A stretch of 64,000 nucleotides of DNA from Paenibacillus chondroitinus NBRC 15376 (GTDB taxonomy: Bacteria > Bacillota > Bacilli > Paenibacillales > NBRC-103111): contig NZ_BILW01000001.1 of NCBI RefSeq assembly GCF_004000765.1, positions 62,001 through 126,000 of the forward strand, read 5' to 3'. The notes under the pieces are model-generated. The model searched no databases and was not told the origin of the DNA. It saw only the letters and a program-made list of their open reading frames with translations. Each line of letters starts with the position of its first letter. Within the stretch, counting starts at the first letter, position 1. This document shows positions 25,654 through 33,779 of this stretch, piece by piece. The position numbers and the translations under genes are program-made.

Positions 25654-26538
25654 ATGAATACGTTAAAGGAACCACGAAAGGTAGAACGAAGAAACGTGAT
25701 CAGTACGTTGGAAACAGTCGATGTGATGACTGGCGAACGGACAATCTTAGCTGAATTTGATTTTCTGATTGAAGCCCCCAATTGGACGTGTGACGGCAAC
25801 CACCTTGTGTATAACAGCTTAGGCCGTCTCTATAAGTTTGAGCTCAAGACGAAGGAAAGTACAGTTATTGATTCCGGCTACGCCATCCAATGCAATAACG
25901 ACCATGTGCTATCACCGGATAACGCTTTGGTTGCGGTAAGCCATCACACTCACGAGGACGGTCTTTCTCGCATCTATACGTTCCCCCTGCAAGGTGGCGG
26001 TCCGACACTTATTACGCCGATGGCACCAAGCTATTTGCACGGATGGTCACCGGACGGAAGCACATTAGCTTATTGTGCGGAGCGGAATGGCGAATACGAC
26101 ATCTACACCATTCCAGTGAATGGGGGCATAGAAACACAATTAACGTTTACCACGGGGTTAAATGACGGCCCTGAATATTCACCTGACGGTCAACACATTT
26201 GGTTCAATTCGGTACGAACAGGTCTTATGCAAGTATGGCGCATGAATGCTGACGGCAGTGAACAGACCCAAATGACGGTTGATGAGAGCAATAATTGGTT
26301 TCCTCACGTATCTCCGGATGGAGAGCTGGTGGCCTATATCACTTATCGCAAAGGCGATGTCGCTCCCGGGGATCATCCCGCTAACAAAGATGTAGAAATT
26401 CGTGTGATGTCCAGCACCGGAGGCAGTTATCGAACAATTGTCGAGCTTTTTGGGGGACAGGGAACTCTGAACGTCAATTCCTGGTCGCCGGACAGCAGGC
26501 ATTTGGCTTTTGTTAGTTATCGCATTCAATCTTCCTAA
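25654..26538 (+). CDS. TolB-like beta-propeller (PD40 repeats) protein, cytoplasmic
   Basis: The 294-residue protein carries repeated PD40/WD40-like blades of the form SPDGxxLAY ([54 protein letters not shown]). There is no signal peptide, unlike TolB itself, so it acts inside the cell. Similar stand-alone propellers occur next to sugar oxidoreductases and may be hydrolases, lyases or scaffolds. It lies between the SDR and the second VOC gene, in one operon. Function not recognised. Confidence 0.8.
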   Translation: MNTLKEPRKVERRNVISTLETVDVMTGERTILAEFDFLIEAPNWTCDGNHLVYNSLGRLYKFELKTKESTVIDSGYAIQCNNDHVLSPDNALVAVSHHTHEDGLSRIYTFPLQGGGPTLITPMAPSYLHGWSPDGSTLAYCAERNGEYDIYTIPVNGGIETQLTFTTGLNDGPEYSPDGQHIWFNSVRTGLMQVWRMNADGSEQTQMTVDESNNWFPHVSPDGELVAYITYRKGDVAPGDHPANKDVEIRVMSSTGGSYRTIVELFGGQGTLNVNSWSPDSRHLAFVSYRIQSS

Positions 26539-26555
26539 TGTAAAGGAGAAAATCG

Positions 26556-26999
26556 ATGGAACAGACGATTCTGGGTACAACTTTGGTTTGTCAGATTGCT
26601 ATGATCGTGCGTGATGTGGAAAAGGCGACCCACCGCTTTGCCGAGCTTTTAGGAGTCCCGGCTCCCACGATCATCATGGCTAATGAAGATGGCAGCGACA
26701 CCGTCAGCTACATGGGGAAACCTACCCAAGGGAGAGTGCGACTTTCATTTTTTCACATGGAAAATGTCGTCATAGAATTCATTGAACCTACAGATGATCC
26801 TTCAACTTGGAAGGAATTCCTTGAAACAAAAGGTCCGGGAGTCCACCACATCGCATTTAAGGCAAAAAATAAAATGTTGGAAACAGCTGCCAAACTTGAG
26901 GAATTCGGGTTCCCTCTTATTCAAAATGGCAATAAATATGCTTATGTAGAAAGTACCGACGATTTGGGCGTCATTCTTGAACTTCTTGATATTGATTAA
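26556..26999 (+). CDS. VOC (glyoxalase/dioxygenase superfamily) protein
   Basis: The 147-residue protein again shows two VOC modules: LVCQIAMIVRDVEKATHRFAE and GPGVHHIAFKAKNK. The pattern VVIEFIEP in the first module and VILELLDI at the end match the usual metal-ligand strands. AAAGGAG precedes the ATG, 17 bp after the propeller gene. It is the last gene of the LacI-controlled operon. No clear terminator was found behind it; a repeat element begins shortly after. Confidence 0.85.
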   Translation: MEQTILGTTLVCQIAMIVRDVEKATHRFAELLGVPAPTIIMANEDGSDTVSYMGKPTQGRVRLSFFHMENVVIEFIEPTDDPSTWKEFLETKGPGVHHIAFKAKNKMLETAAKLEEFGFPLIQNGNKYAYVESTDDLGVILELLDID

Positions 27000-27060
27000 A
27001 CAGTGTTAGCGCTTTTTTAAAATGGAGGAGTTATTCGGAGCACACTCCCGCCGTATTGCA

Positions 27061-27296
27061 CGGGGTAAGCACTAAGCACTCCACTCCATGAAATTTGCGC
27101 TATGGCTTGGATGGTTCCCCTGGAGGAGAACTACAGGGCGCTATTTCTACGAAATAGGCTCTTTTTCGCGGGTAGGGGAACTGTGGGGCGCTATTTGTCC
27201 GTTTTCTTAAAGAAAACGGGAGTAGGCGGTCAAATAAGGCCCTGTAGTTCCTCATGAACGCGAAAACGGGCGAGTTTGCTAGAATAGTGGCCTGTA
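27061..27296. repeat. Dispersed intergenic repeat, copy A
   Basis: The element contains a GAACTACAGGGCGCTATTT block, a GAAATAGGCTC hairpin, a second module around GGGGAACTGTGGGGCGCTATTT, and the inverse AAATAAGGCCCTGTAGTTCC near its right part. The same arrangement occurs at 31158 and 50862. The right end breaks at CCTGTA (27291-27296), where other copies continue with GTTCC, and a dockerin-like gene remnant follows at once. It is non-coding; frames within it are accidental. Confidence 0.7.
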
Positions 27297-27301
27297 CGAC
27301 C

Positions 27302-27403
27302 GCGGATTCCGACTGGAACTCGTGGAAGCAGTTCGACTTGAGTGGTGACGACACCGTAGACATTGAGGATCTGGTGATTCTTGCTACTCAGATCCTGAAC
27401 TAG
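27302..27403 (+). pseudogene. Orphan C-terminal tail of a dockerin-like (EF-hand type) protein
   Basis: An open frame of 33 codons ends at TAG 27401-27403 and reads ADSDWNSWKQFDLSGDDTVD, then IEDLVILATQILN. The acidic loop DLSGDDTVDIEDL followed by a hydrophobic helix is the pattern of type I dockerin/EF-hand repeats at the end of secreted polysaccharide-active proteins. No start codon or upstream coding region exists; the frame begins at the edge of repeat copy A. A strong terminator follows, as expected for the end of a former gene. Confidence 0.6.
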
Positions 27404-27442
27404 GCAACTGGCAGGAGCAAAATAACAAATACAATAGCAACC

Positions 27443-27486
27443 AAAAACGGAGCCCCGCATTTGCGGTCTAAAGGCTCCGTTTTTTA
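27443..27486. terminator. Terminator behind the dockerin-like remnant
   Basis: AAAACGGAGCC and GGCTCCGTTTT form an 11-bp perfect stem around an inner CCGC/GCGG stem, followed by a T run. It can also terminate the leftward GNAT gene. Confidence 0.85.
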
Positions 27487-27494
27487 CGGTATAT

Positions 27495-28283
27495 TTATCC
27501 GATATAAAAATCGATTCGAACCTCTTCGCTGAATCCCAGCGCTCGATAAACACTTGCGCCCATCTCGCTTGACTGCAGCACGGCTATCTTGCCACCTGCG
27601 GCTTGTCCCTCACGAAGGGCATGCACGGTCAAAGCGCTTCCGATACCTCGCCTTCTGTATTCTCCCGCAGTAGCTACATTGTAAATGCCAATGGTTTCTT
27701 CATCTTGAAAGGCTGTAACCACTCCGGCAGGACGTCCATCCAGGAATCCGGCATAATGCCGTAAAATGGCTTGTTCACCGAGCGCTAACGATTCGTTCAC
27801 TTGCATGAACACGTCGCCAGTTTCTCCTTGTAGGCCGAATGCAGGAAGGGCAATCTCTTTGAACCAGGAGAATTCCGCTGTTGTCCGAATAGGTTTGATT
27901 TCGAAGTTGGGAATGCTTGGAGCCTTATACGTCCAATCCGTAAGGGAAAGTGACATGCCGGGAGATTGACCGGACCATTTAAGTCCGTGTTTCTCCAGTA
28001 CACTTGCCAGCTCAGAGGCGTCGGTGTCATGCGACCAGATCAACCACGAGAAAGGGCGTTTAGATGACCGATAATGATCGGCAATTGTTACGATATCGTT
28101 CATTGCTCCATCGGATTTCAATCCTTCATAGGTGATTATCCGATTGAATAGCGAATGAGGGAGATCACTTTCGTAACGAATCACTTGTGGTGTCTTCACG
28201 AATGACATGCGAGGACAGGAGCTGCTCATTTGCTTCATAATATGAATCATGTTTTGTTTAATGATGTCTGGCGTGCTTATCAT
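27495..28283 (-). CDS. GNAT family N-acetyltransferase
   Basis: The 262-residue protein has a C-terminal GNAT domain with the acetyl-CoA loop in EYRRRGIGSALTVHALREG and the later VYRALGFSEEVRIDFYIG segment. The N-terminal half is a diverged second domain, as in two-domain acetyltransferases. GAGGT precedes the ATG on the minus strand. The acetyl acceptor is unknown. It is a single gene. Confidence 0.88.
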   Translation of the reverse strand: MISTPDIIKQNMIHIMKQMSSSCPRMSFVKTPQVIRYESDLPHSLFNRIITYEGLKSDGAMNDIVTIADHYRSSKRPFSWLIWSHDTDASELASVLEKHGLKWSGQSPGMSLSLTDWTYKAPSIPNFEIKPIRTTAEFSWFKEIALPAFGLQGETGDVFMQVNESLALGEQAILRHYAGFLDGRPAGVVTAFQDEETIGIYNVATAGEYRRRGIGSALTVHALREGQAAGGKIAVLQSSEMGASVYRALGFSEEVRIDFYIG

Positions 28284-28432
28284 GGTTTGACCTCACTGGG
28301 TATAGGATTAGGACCTGCATTCCGTTATTGTAAAGCGTAGAATTTCGTCAAACAAATGACGAAATGTTTATGAGGTTATAAGTATTATTATGAATAGATG
28401 GCTGTCCATGCTGCTGCTTTCCTATCTAGCCC

Positions 28433-28506
28433 CATAACTTTTCATTATGTCGCCCCCAACTTACCTGTAGTACAATCCACAATGCCAAGGTGTTAAAGTA
28501 TGTTTA
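28433..28506 (+). promoter_or_regulatory. LysR-type promoter region a (before the pfpI-dinB-adh operon)
   Basis: CATAACTTTTCATTATG (28433-28449) is a T-N11-A type box, followed by AACTTA and then TG-T-TAAAGT (28491-28499), an extended -10 element. The same set at nearly the same distances is present before the two LysR genes (31488 and 33499). The predicted start is near 28506, about 140 bp before pfpI. Confidence 0.6.
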
Positions 28507-28522
28507 CCGCCAAAACAAAAGG

Positions 28523-28569
28523 CGAATGCAGCTGCTGATATAAAAAAATATCGTCACATTCGGTTTTTT
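28523..28569 (+). terminator. Terminator-like hairpin in the leader of the pfpI operon
   Basis: CGAATG (28523-28528) and CATTCG (28557-28562) enclose an inner GATAT/ATATC stem with an A7 loop, and six T residues follow. No gene ends upstream on this strand after the dockerin remnant, so the hairpin lies within the leader of the pfpI operon. It could act as an attenuator or release a short RNA. Confidence 0.6.
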
Positions 28570-28645
28570 ATGATGTGTAATAAGCGTCTGAGAGGCAATA
28601 ATATCTTTCGTAAGTCAGCTGCATGGACGAAAAGGGGGAATTACA

Positions 28646-29308
28646 ATGATCAAACGCATTCTAATGGTAGTCACAACTGCCGATCAAATAAACGAGAATG
28701 AGCGAACAGGCTTATGGCTATCAGAATTTGTAGAGCCATACCTCGCATTTAACAATAAAGGATATGAAGTTACGATAGCAAGCCCACTGGGTGGGAAGGT
28801 TCCTCTAGATCATAGAAGTCTAGAAGGTGCTCCTCAAGAGATGTTAGATATGGCTAAATACCTGAAAGACACTATGAAGCTCGAAAATGTGAACGACATT
28901 CATTCTTATGATGCTATTTTCATCCCGGGTGGACATGGCACGATGTTCGACATGCCTGATAACGAGGTGCTGCAATCCATAATCCGTACGATGTATGAAT
29001 CCGGTAAAATCGTTGCCGCTGTTTGTCATGGTCCGGCAGCCCTTGTCGGCGTGAAACTGTCGGATGGTACGCCTCTTGTAGCAGGAAAAACGATCGCGGC
29101 GTTCACCGATGAGGAAGAAAGAGAAACGACTTTAGATAAATACATGCCGTTTTTACTAGAAACACGACTTCGCGAATTGGGAGCTAATATCGTCTTAGCG
29201 CCAAATTGGACAGATAACTTTCAAGTGGATGGCAATCTCATTACAAGTCAAAACCCACAATCTGCGGAAAGTGCCGCTAAGGAAGTTATTCGTCAACTAA
29301 ATAAATAA
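28646..29308 (+). CDS. DJ-1/PfpI family protein (Hsp31-like, type 1 glutamine amidotransferase fold)
   Basis: The 220-residue protein has the nucleophile elbow AAVCHGPAALVGV with Cys127 and His128, the upstream FIPGGHGTMFDMP loop, and the C-terminal NPQSAESAAKEV stretch of Hsp31-like PfpI proteins. Such proteins act as glyoxalase III-like or deglycase/chaperone enzymes against reactive carbonyls. GGGGGAA precedes the ATG. The DinB-like gene follows after 17 bp and the Fe-alcohol dehydrogenase after that, so the operon fits carbonyl or electrophile stress (inference). Confidence 0.92.
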   Translation: MIKRILMVVTTADQINENERTGLWLSEFVEPYLAFNNKGYEVTIASPLGGKVPLDHRSLEGAPQEMLDMAKYLKDTMKLENVNDIHSYDAIFIPGGHGTMFDMPDNEVLQSIIRTMYESGKIVAAVCHGPAALVGVKLSDGTPLVAGKTIAAFTDEEERETTLDKYMPFLLETRLRELGANIVLAPNWTDNFQVDGNLITSQNPQSAESAAKEVIRQLNK

Positions 29309-29325
29309 TCAGGGGGCTATATACA

Positions 29326-29787
29326 ATGAAAAATGAACTTACAACTACACAACAAGTAATGAAACGTTGGAAAATGCACCGCAATGCCTTGCGTGAACTT
29401 GTAGCGCTATTGCCTGAATCAGGAGGAACATGGCGCCCATGGGACGGCGGGATGACGACAATTGAGCTTATCCATCATCTAGCAATGACGCCGGATTTCT
29501 TTTTTGCCGCTATTGAATCGCGTGATATGATCGTCCCACCAGTTCCATCGACCATTTCGGAAGCTCGTGAGCTTCTTCAGCAATTAACCGCCGAACACGA
29601 ACAAAAGCTTGCCTCTTATTCAGAATCAGATTTACAACAAGACGCAACCATTTTTGAAAATGTAGAACCAATCGTAGAAGTGCTTCATCGTTTAATTGGA
29701 CATGAGGCTCATCATAAAGGGCAGCTCTTTGTATATGCCCGCATGCTAGGCGTAACGCCGCCGTTTTATGTCGATTTAAGCGTATAA
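29326..29787 (+). CDS. DinB family protein (four-helix metalloprotein)
   Basis: The 153-residue protein has the DinB/YfiT three-His metal site: His in ELIHHLAMTP and the two His in LIGHEAHHKGQL. Conserved Trp residues near the N terminus (GGTWRPWDGG) fit the family. Some relatives use bacillithiol or other thiols as S-transferases, and this would fit the neighbouring PfpI and dehydrogenase genes (inference). The specific activity is unknown. Confidence 0.9.
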   Translation: MKNELTTTQQVMKRWKMHRNALRELVALLPESGGTWRPWDGGMTTIELIHHLAMTPDFFFAAIESRDMIVPPVPSTISEARELLQQLTAEHEQKLASYSESDLQQDATIFENVEPIVEVLHRLIGHEAHHKGQLFVYARMLGVTPPFYVDLSV

Positions 29788-29829
29788 TTGGCAGAATTTC
29801 ATTTCACATTCGAGAGGGGAACAACGACG

Positions 29830-30996
29830 ATGGATAAATTTGAGTTTTATAATCCGACTAAGCTTCTATTTGGAAAAGGTCAACTAAGCAGTTTGAAAAA
29901 AGAAATTCCGGCTTATGGCAAACGTATTTTGCTGTTGTATGGTGGCGGCAGTATCAAAAAGAGCGGCCTTTACGACAAGGTTATTCAGGAACTGAAAGAA
30001 ATCAACGCTACAGTTGTTGAGTTAGGAGGCGTTGAGCCGAACCCGCGGCTAACGACCGTCAAAAAAGGGATTAACCTGATAAGAGACAATCAGCTTGATT
30101 TCATTCTTGCCGTTGGTGGCGGCAGTGTGCTCGATTGTGCAAAAGCAATTGCTGCGGGCGTGCCGTACGATGGAGACGTATGGGATATCGTGCTTAAGAA
30201 AGCGAAAGCTTCATCAAACTCTGTTCCGATTGGCGCCGTCCTAACGTTAGCGGCAACAGGTTCCGAGATGAACGGAAATTCCGTCATTACGAATTGGGAA
30301 AAGAATGAGAAAAAATCATTTAACTCCATTCATGTCTACCCAAGATTCAGTATTCTGGATCCTGAGCTTACCTTCACTGTACCACGTGATCAAACGGTAT
30401 ACGGCATCGTTGATATTATGTCCCATGTCTTCGAACAGTATTTCCATGCTTCGAGCAATGCGCCTCTTCAAGAAAGAATCGGTGAAGCGATTCTTCACAC
30501 CGTCATCGAGACGGCACCTAAGCTCGTAAACGATTTGAACAATTACGAATATCGTGAAGTCATGTTGTTGAATGGAACATTAGCCTTGAATGGACTAACC
30601 GCCATGGGCGTTAAAACCGATTGGGCAACGCATTACATTGAACATGCCGTATCGGCTGTCCATGATATCCCGCACGGCGGAGGCCTCGCAATTCTTTTCC
30701 CGCGCTGGATGGAACATGTCGCGGCTGTGCGTCCGGAGAAAGTGGCGCAGTTGGGTGTACGTGTATTCGATTTGGATCCGGCAGGAAAAACGGACGTGCA
30801 ACTGGCAGCGGAAGCGATCGAGTCGCTCGTGAAATTTTGGACATCCATTGGAGCGCCTACAAAGCTCTCAGACTACGGCATTGATGATAAGGAAATTGAG
30901 TTAATGACGGAAAGAGCTATGCTCGCCGATCAAATAGGTAACTATGTTCCTCTTGCGATTGAGGATGTCCGGAAAATCTTGAGAAATTCTTTGTGA
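29830..30996 (+). CDS. Iron-containing alcohol dehydrogenase (butanol dehydrogenase YugJ/YugK-like)
   Basis: GAGGGG supports the ATG at 29830, giving 388 residues. The NAD(P)-binding motif is [18 protein letters not shown], and the metal-binding part has [11 protein letters not shown] and [20 protein letters not shown] with the ligand histidines. It reduces aldehydes to alcohols or the reverse, in the cytosol. It is the last gene of the pfpI-dinB-adh operon and is followed by a terminator, which fits aldehyde removal. Confidence 0.94.
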   Translation: MDKFEFYNPTKLLFGKGQLSSLKKEIPAYGKRILLLYGGGSIKKSGLYDKVIQELKEINATVVELGGVEPNPRLTTVKKGINLIRDNQLDFILAVGGGSVLDCAKAIAAGVPYDGDVWDIVLKKAKASSNSVPIGAVLTLAATGSEMNGNSVITNWEKNEKKSFNSIHVYPRFSILDPELTFTVPRDQTVYGIVDIMSHVFEQYFHASSNAPLQERIGEAILHTVIETAPKLVNDLNNYEYREVMLLNGTLALNGLTAMGVKTDWATHYIEHAVSAVHDIPHGGGLAILFPRWMEHVAAVRPEKVAQLGVRVFDLDPAGKTDVQLAAEAIESLVKFWTSIGAPTKLSDYGIDDKEIELMTERAMLADQIGNYVPLAIEDVRKILRNSL

Positions 30997-31007
30997 TTTT
31001 TTGAAAA

Positions 31008-31057
31008 ATAGGGCTGTCTCGAAGGTTTATACGACCAGAGAGATAGCCTTATTTTCT
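31008..31057 (+). terminator. Terminator of the pfpI-dinB-adh operon
   Basis: AATAGGGCTGTCTC and GAGATAGCCTTATT form a stem with one G-U pair and a 17-nt loop, followed by a T-rich stretch. Confidence 0.75.
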
Positions 31058-31157
31058 TTGATTTACTTCTCCAACCGTACTCTCTGAAGCCAGTCACTAT
31101 AAAGAGATTCTGCGCCTGTGTGAGATCATGTGGTTCCTTAAATCAAGTCGACGATTT

Positions 31158-31445
31158 GGGGTAAGCTTTTGAGCGATTCGTCCCTGGCAGGGGAACTACG
31201 GGGCGCTATTTCATCGAAATAGGCTCTTTTTCGTGTGGAGGGGAACTGTGGGACGCTATTTGTCCGTTTTCTTAGAGAAAACGGGATTTGGCGGTCAAAT
31301 AACGACATGTAGTTCCGCTTGAATATGTAAGCGGCTGAATTTGCTAGAATAGTGGCCTGTAGTTCCTCTAGGGTGTTTCGTTGACCAACTTCACGCTAGC
31401 ATGAGATGCCCCTATGCTTAGTGTCACAGTAGCGCTGAACTTCTA
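31158..31445. repeat. Dispersed intergenic repeat, copy B
   Basis: Starts with GGGGTAAGC and carries GGGGAACTACGGGGCGCTAT, a GAAATAGGCTC hairpin, GGGGAACTGTGGGACGCTAT, a GTTTTCTTAGAGAAAAC hairpin, AATAGTGGCCTGTAGTTCC and a tail (GTTGACCAACTT to AGCGCTGAACTT) shared with copy C. It fills most of the gap between the adh terminator and the lysR promoter. No coding capacity is credible. Confidence 0.75.
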
Positions 31446-31487
31446 ACGTTGCAGTCCCAACCTGGCAAGGAGTGAAGGCACATGAGC

Positions 31488-31560
31488 CATAACTTTTTGT
31501 TATGCATTCTAAACTTAATGATAGTTCTAATCTCACATTCATCATGTTACGGTATGGCTA
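31488..31560 (+). promoter_or_regulatory. LysR-type promoter region b (before the first lysR gene)
   Basis: A perfect inverted repeat CATAAC-N5-GTTATG (31488-31504) is followed by AACTTA (31513-31518) and TG-T-TACGGT (31545-31553), an extended -10. It heads the lysR gene 160-230 bp downstream and matches the promoters at 28433 and 33499. Confidence 0.65.
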
Positions 31561-31717
31561 CAGCAGTCAATTAATTGACCTGTATATAAATAAATTTATT
31601 TGCGAGTCTTTTTTTTCTAATTTGTTGTGTATGTGAGAAAAACTTACAATGACAACATGTGGCTTTTTTGCCAGATGTGCGTTACATGATTCTTTGATAA
31701 AAGAGGAAGGAGTGGCC

Positions 31718-32635
31718 ATGGTCGATTTTGAATGGTACAGAAGCTTTATTGCCATTTTTAAGCATAATTCCGTATCGGAGGCAGCTAAGACGCGGATCAT
31801 GACCCAGCCCGCATCGAGTCAGCACCTCGCCTGCCTTGAATCGGAAGTCGGTGAACTGTTGTTCATTCGAACTTCACGCAAAATGGTACCGACCGAACGA
31901 GGAAAGCAGCTGTATTCTCATCTAGCGCCCCTTATTGAGTCGTTAGAGGAAAAGACAATGGGCTTAAAATTGCATTTATCACCAAGCATGAATCCAATCA
32001 AAATAGGTGCTACCCCGGAGTTGTTCACTGAGAACATATTGCCGCATTTATCGAGATTGAAATTGGATACGACAACGTACTTTGGAGACGCGGAGCAACT
32101 GCTCGAACTTTTAAAAGAAGAACGTGTGGATCTTATTTTAACCAATCAAAGATTCTTAACGCCCGGAATCGAATATGTGCGGCTTATGGAGGAGAGCTTT
32201 GTCATTGTTGCCCCGATGGAGACGGCCGTGCCGGATTTCACGCTTTTGAAGGAGAAGGAACGATGGCTCTCCGAACAAAAGTGGATCAGCTATGGCCTGG
32301 AACTTCCTATTATAAGAAGATATTGGAAAGAGTTGTTCAAAAAGGGACCACTCATTAATCCAGCCCATGTTATCCCTAGCATGCATTTAATTCTAAAGGC
32401 CGTTGAGGAAGGGGCGGGGATGAGTCTGCTCCCAACGCATATGTTGAAGCGTCAGAATGGGACAAATCCAAGATGGAAAATCATTTTCGAAGATATGAAG
32501 GTTCATAATGAAATTTTCATTGGCTTTAAATCGAAACATAAACATGTGCTCATCATCAATGAGTTTATTCAGCGTGTTTCCGAGGATATCAGGGATGAAC
32601 CGAGAGATGTTCATTTGGCTTCGAACTCGTATTAA
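31718..32635 (+). CDS. LysR family transcriptional regulator
   Basis: GGAAGGAG supports the ATG at 31718, giving 305 residues. The N-terminal helix-turn-helix (NSVSEAAKTRIMTQPASSQH, residues about 17-36) and the effector domain (MNPIKIGATPELFTE onward) follow LysR design. It is the likely binder of the CATAAC boxes, one of which lies in its own promoter, and so may regulate itself, the pfpI operon and namA (inference). Its 3' end overlaps the next, convergent lysR gene by 47 bp. Confidence 0.9.
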   Translation: MVDFEWYRSFIAIFKHNSVSEAAKTRIMTQPASSQHLACLESEVGELLFIRTSRKMVPTERGKQLYSHLAPLIESLEEKTMGLKLHLSPSMNPIKIGATPELFTENILPHLSRLKLDTTTYFGDAEQLLELLKEERVDLILTNQRFLTPGIEYVRLMEESFVIVAPMETAVPDFTLLKEKERWLSEQKWISYGLELPIIRRYWKELFKKGPLINPAHVIPSMHLILKAVEEGAGMSLLPTHMLKRQNGTNPRWKIIFEDMKVHNEIFIGFKSKHKHVLIINEFIQRVSEDIRDEPRDVHLASNSY

Positions 32636-33494
32636 ATAAAGTTAACAATTGTTTGCTTATCGATTTTTCGCGGGTAACGACAGAGATTTGACGGGTTAAT
32701 CCAAAATCAGTAATCGGGATTGCTTTAATCGTATCATTCGTTTGGTTAATGAAGATTTCAGGCAAAATGGTTATGCCCAGATTAGCTTGTACTAAACCAA
32801 GGATGCTCTGTCCTAACTCTATTTCTAACGCAATATGTAACGTTTCACCCCTTGTTGAAAATTCCTTTTCCACCAGCATCCTGACATCGCACCCCTCAGG
32901 CAGCATAAGAAGGGGGTCGTTCTTTATCTCATGAAAGAATACTTTTTCTTTACGACCAAATAAGGGATGATTGGCATTCACAAATAAGAAGAAGTTTTCT
33001 TTAAAAACAGGGGTTGAGTGAAAGTGATGTTGGACGCCTCTATCATCAAATAAGGCCGCATCGATGGTGCCGTTTTCTATATTTTTTATCAGGTCAAAAA
33101 AGCTGTAAAACACCCTGATTTTGAATGCCATTTTGGTATCTTCCTGCTGATTAGCCGCCATATGGTTTGGCAAAAAAATAGTTGCAACGCTTGGCCATGA
33201 TCCAATGACAAGATCAACTGTGCCCTCGTCTTGACTTAGCGCAATCTCTCTTCTCAGATCGTTTAGTTCGTTCATAATTTTCTTGCTTCTTTCAAGTAAA
33301 ATCTGGCCGGATTGCGTCAGCGTTACGCCAGTGGAGGAACGTACCAATAATTGTGCTCCTAATTCATCCTCCAGGGTGCGAATTTGTTTGCTTAAGGCGG
33401 GCTGACTAATATGCAGAATTTCACTAGCTTTCGTTAAACTCTTCGTTTCAGCCGTTTGCCGGAAGGCTTCTAACCATTCGATCTTCACGTCCAT
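32589..33494 (-). CDS. LysR family transcriptional regulator
   Basis: The start at 33494 (MDVKIEWLEAFRQTAETKSL) is chosen because the preceding GTG frame extends into the shared CATAAC box; 301 residues result. The helix-turn-helix (SLTKASEILHISQPALSKQI) and the substrate-binding-like domain (DLVIGSWPSVATIFLP) resemble the CynR/YwbI group. It diverges from namA, with box c (33499-33515) in the gap, and converges on the other lysR gene with a 47-bp overlap of coding ends. Confidence 0.9.
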   Translation of the reverse strand: MDVKIEWLEAFRQTAETKSLTKASEILHISQPALSKQIRTLEDELGAQLLVRSSTGVTLTQSGQILLERSKKIMNELNDLRREIALSQDEGTVDLVIGSWPSVATIFLPNHMAANQQEDTKMAFKIRVFYSFFDLIKNIENGTIDAALFDDRGVQHHFHSTPVFKENFFLFVNANHPLFGRKEKVFFHEIKNDPLLMLPEGCDVRMLVEKEFSTRGETLHIALEIELGQSILGLVQANLGITILPEIFINQTNDTIKAIPITDFGLTRQISVVTREKSISKQLLTLFNTSSKPNEHLSVHP

Positions 33495-33498
33495 CCCC

Positions 33499-33572
33499 CA
33501 TAACCTTTGGTTATTCCTCACCTAACTTATCGGTATTTCGAATCGAAGCTCTAAGATGTTACAGTATGGATA
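33499..33572 (+). promoter_or_regulatory. LysR-type promoter region c (between lysR and namA)
   Basis: CATAACCTTTGGTTATT (33499-33515) contains the perfect dyad ATAACC-TTT-GGTTAT. AACTTA (33524-33529) and the extended -10 TG-T-TACAGT (33557-33565) follow at the distances seen in regions a and b. The predicted start lies about 205 bp before namA. Confidence 0.65.
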
Positions 33573-33584
33573 CGGCAAACAAGA

Positions 33585-33614
33585 CGAAATGCTAAGATGA
33601 TCTTTTGCATTTCG
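33585..33614 (+). repeat. Hairpin in the namA leader
   Basis: CGAAATGC (33585-33592) and GCATTTCG (33607-33614) form an 8-bp perfect stem with a 14-nt loop just after the predicted start. The pfpI leader has a related hairpin (CGAATG/CATTCG) in the same place. No T run follows here. Confidence 0.55.
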
Positions 33615-33779
33615 GGAACAAATTATTTACGTAAGATTACGTGGAGCCCTGGTAATATATCCAACGATGGGGGAAGCACTCTTACTGGGATATTGCTATG
33701 TTTGATGGTTATGCTACTGGTTATGGTTTTAAAAATAACGATGACTAATTCGTTCATATAACGATAGGAGGAACAAAAA

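Noticed and set aside
27000..27060. Possible cre-like TGTTAGCGCTTTTT after the last VOC gene
   Set aside because: It is behind the operon and not before a gene, and matches the consensus poorly; probably chance.
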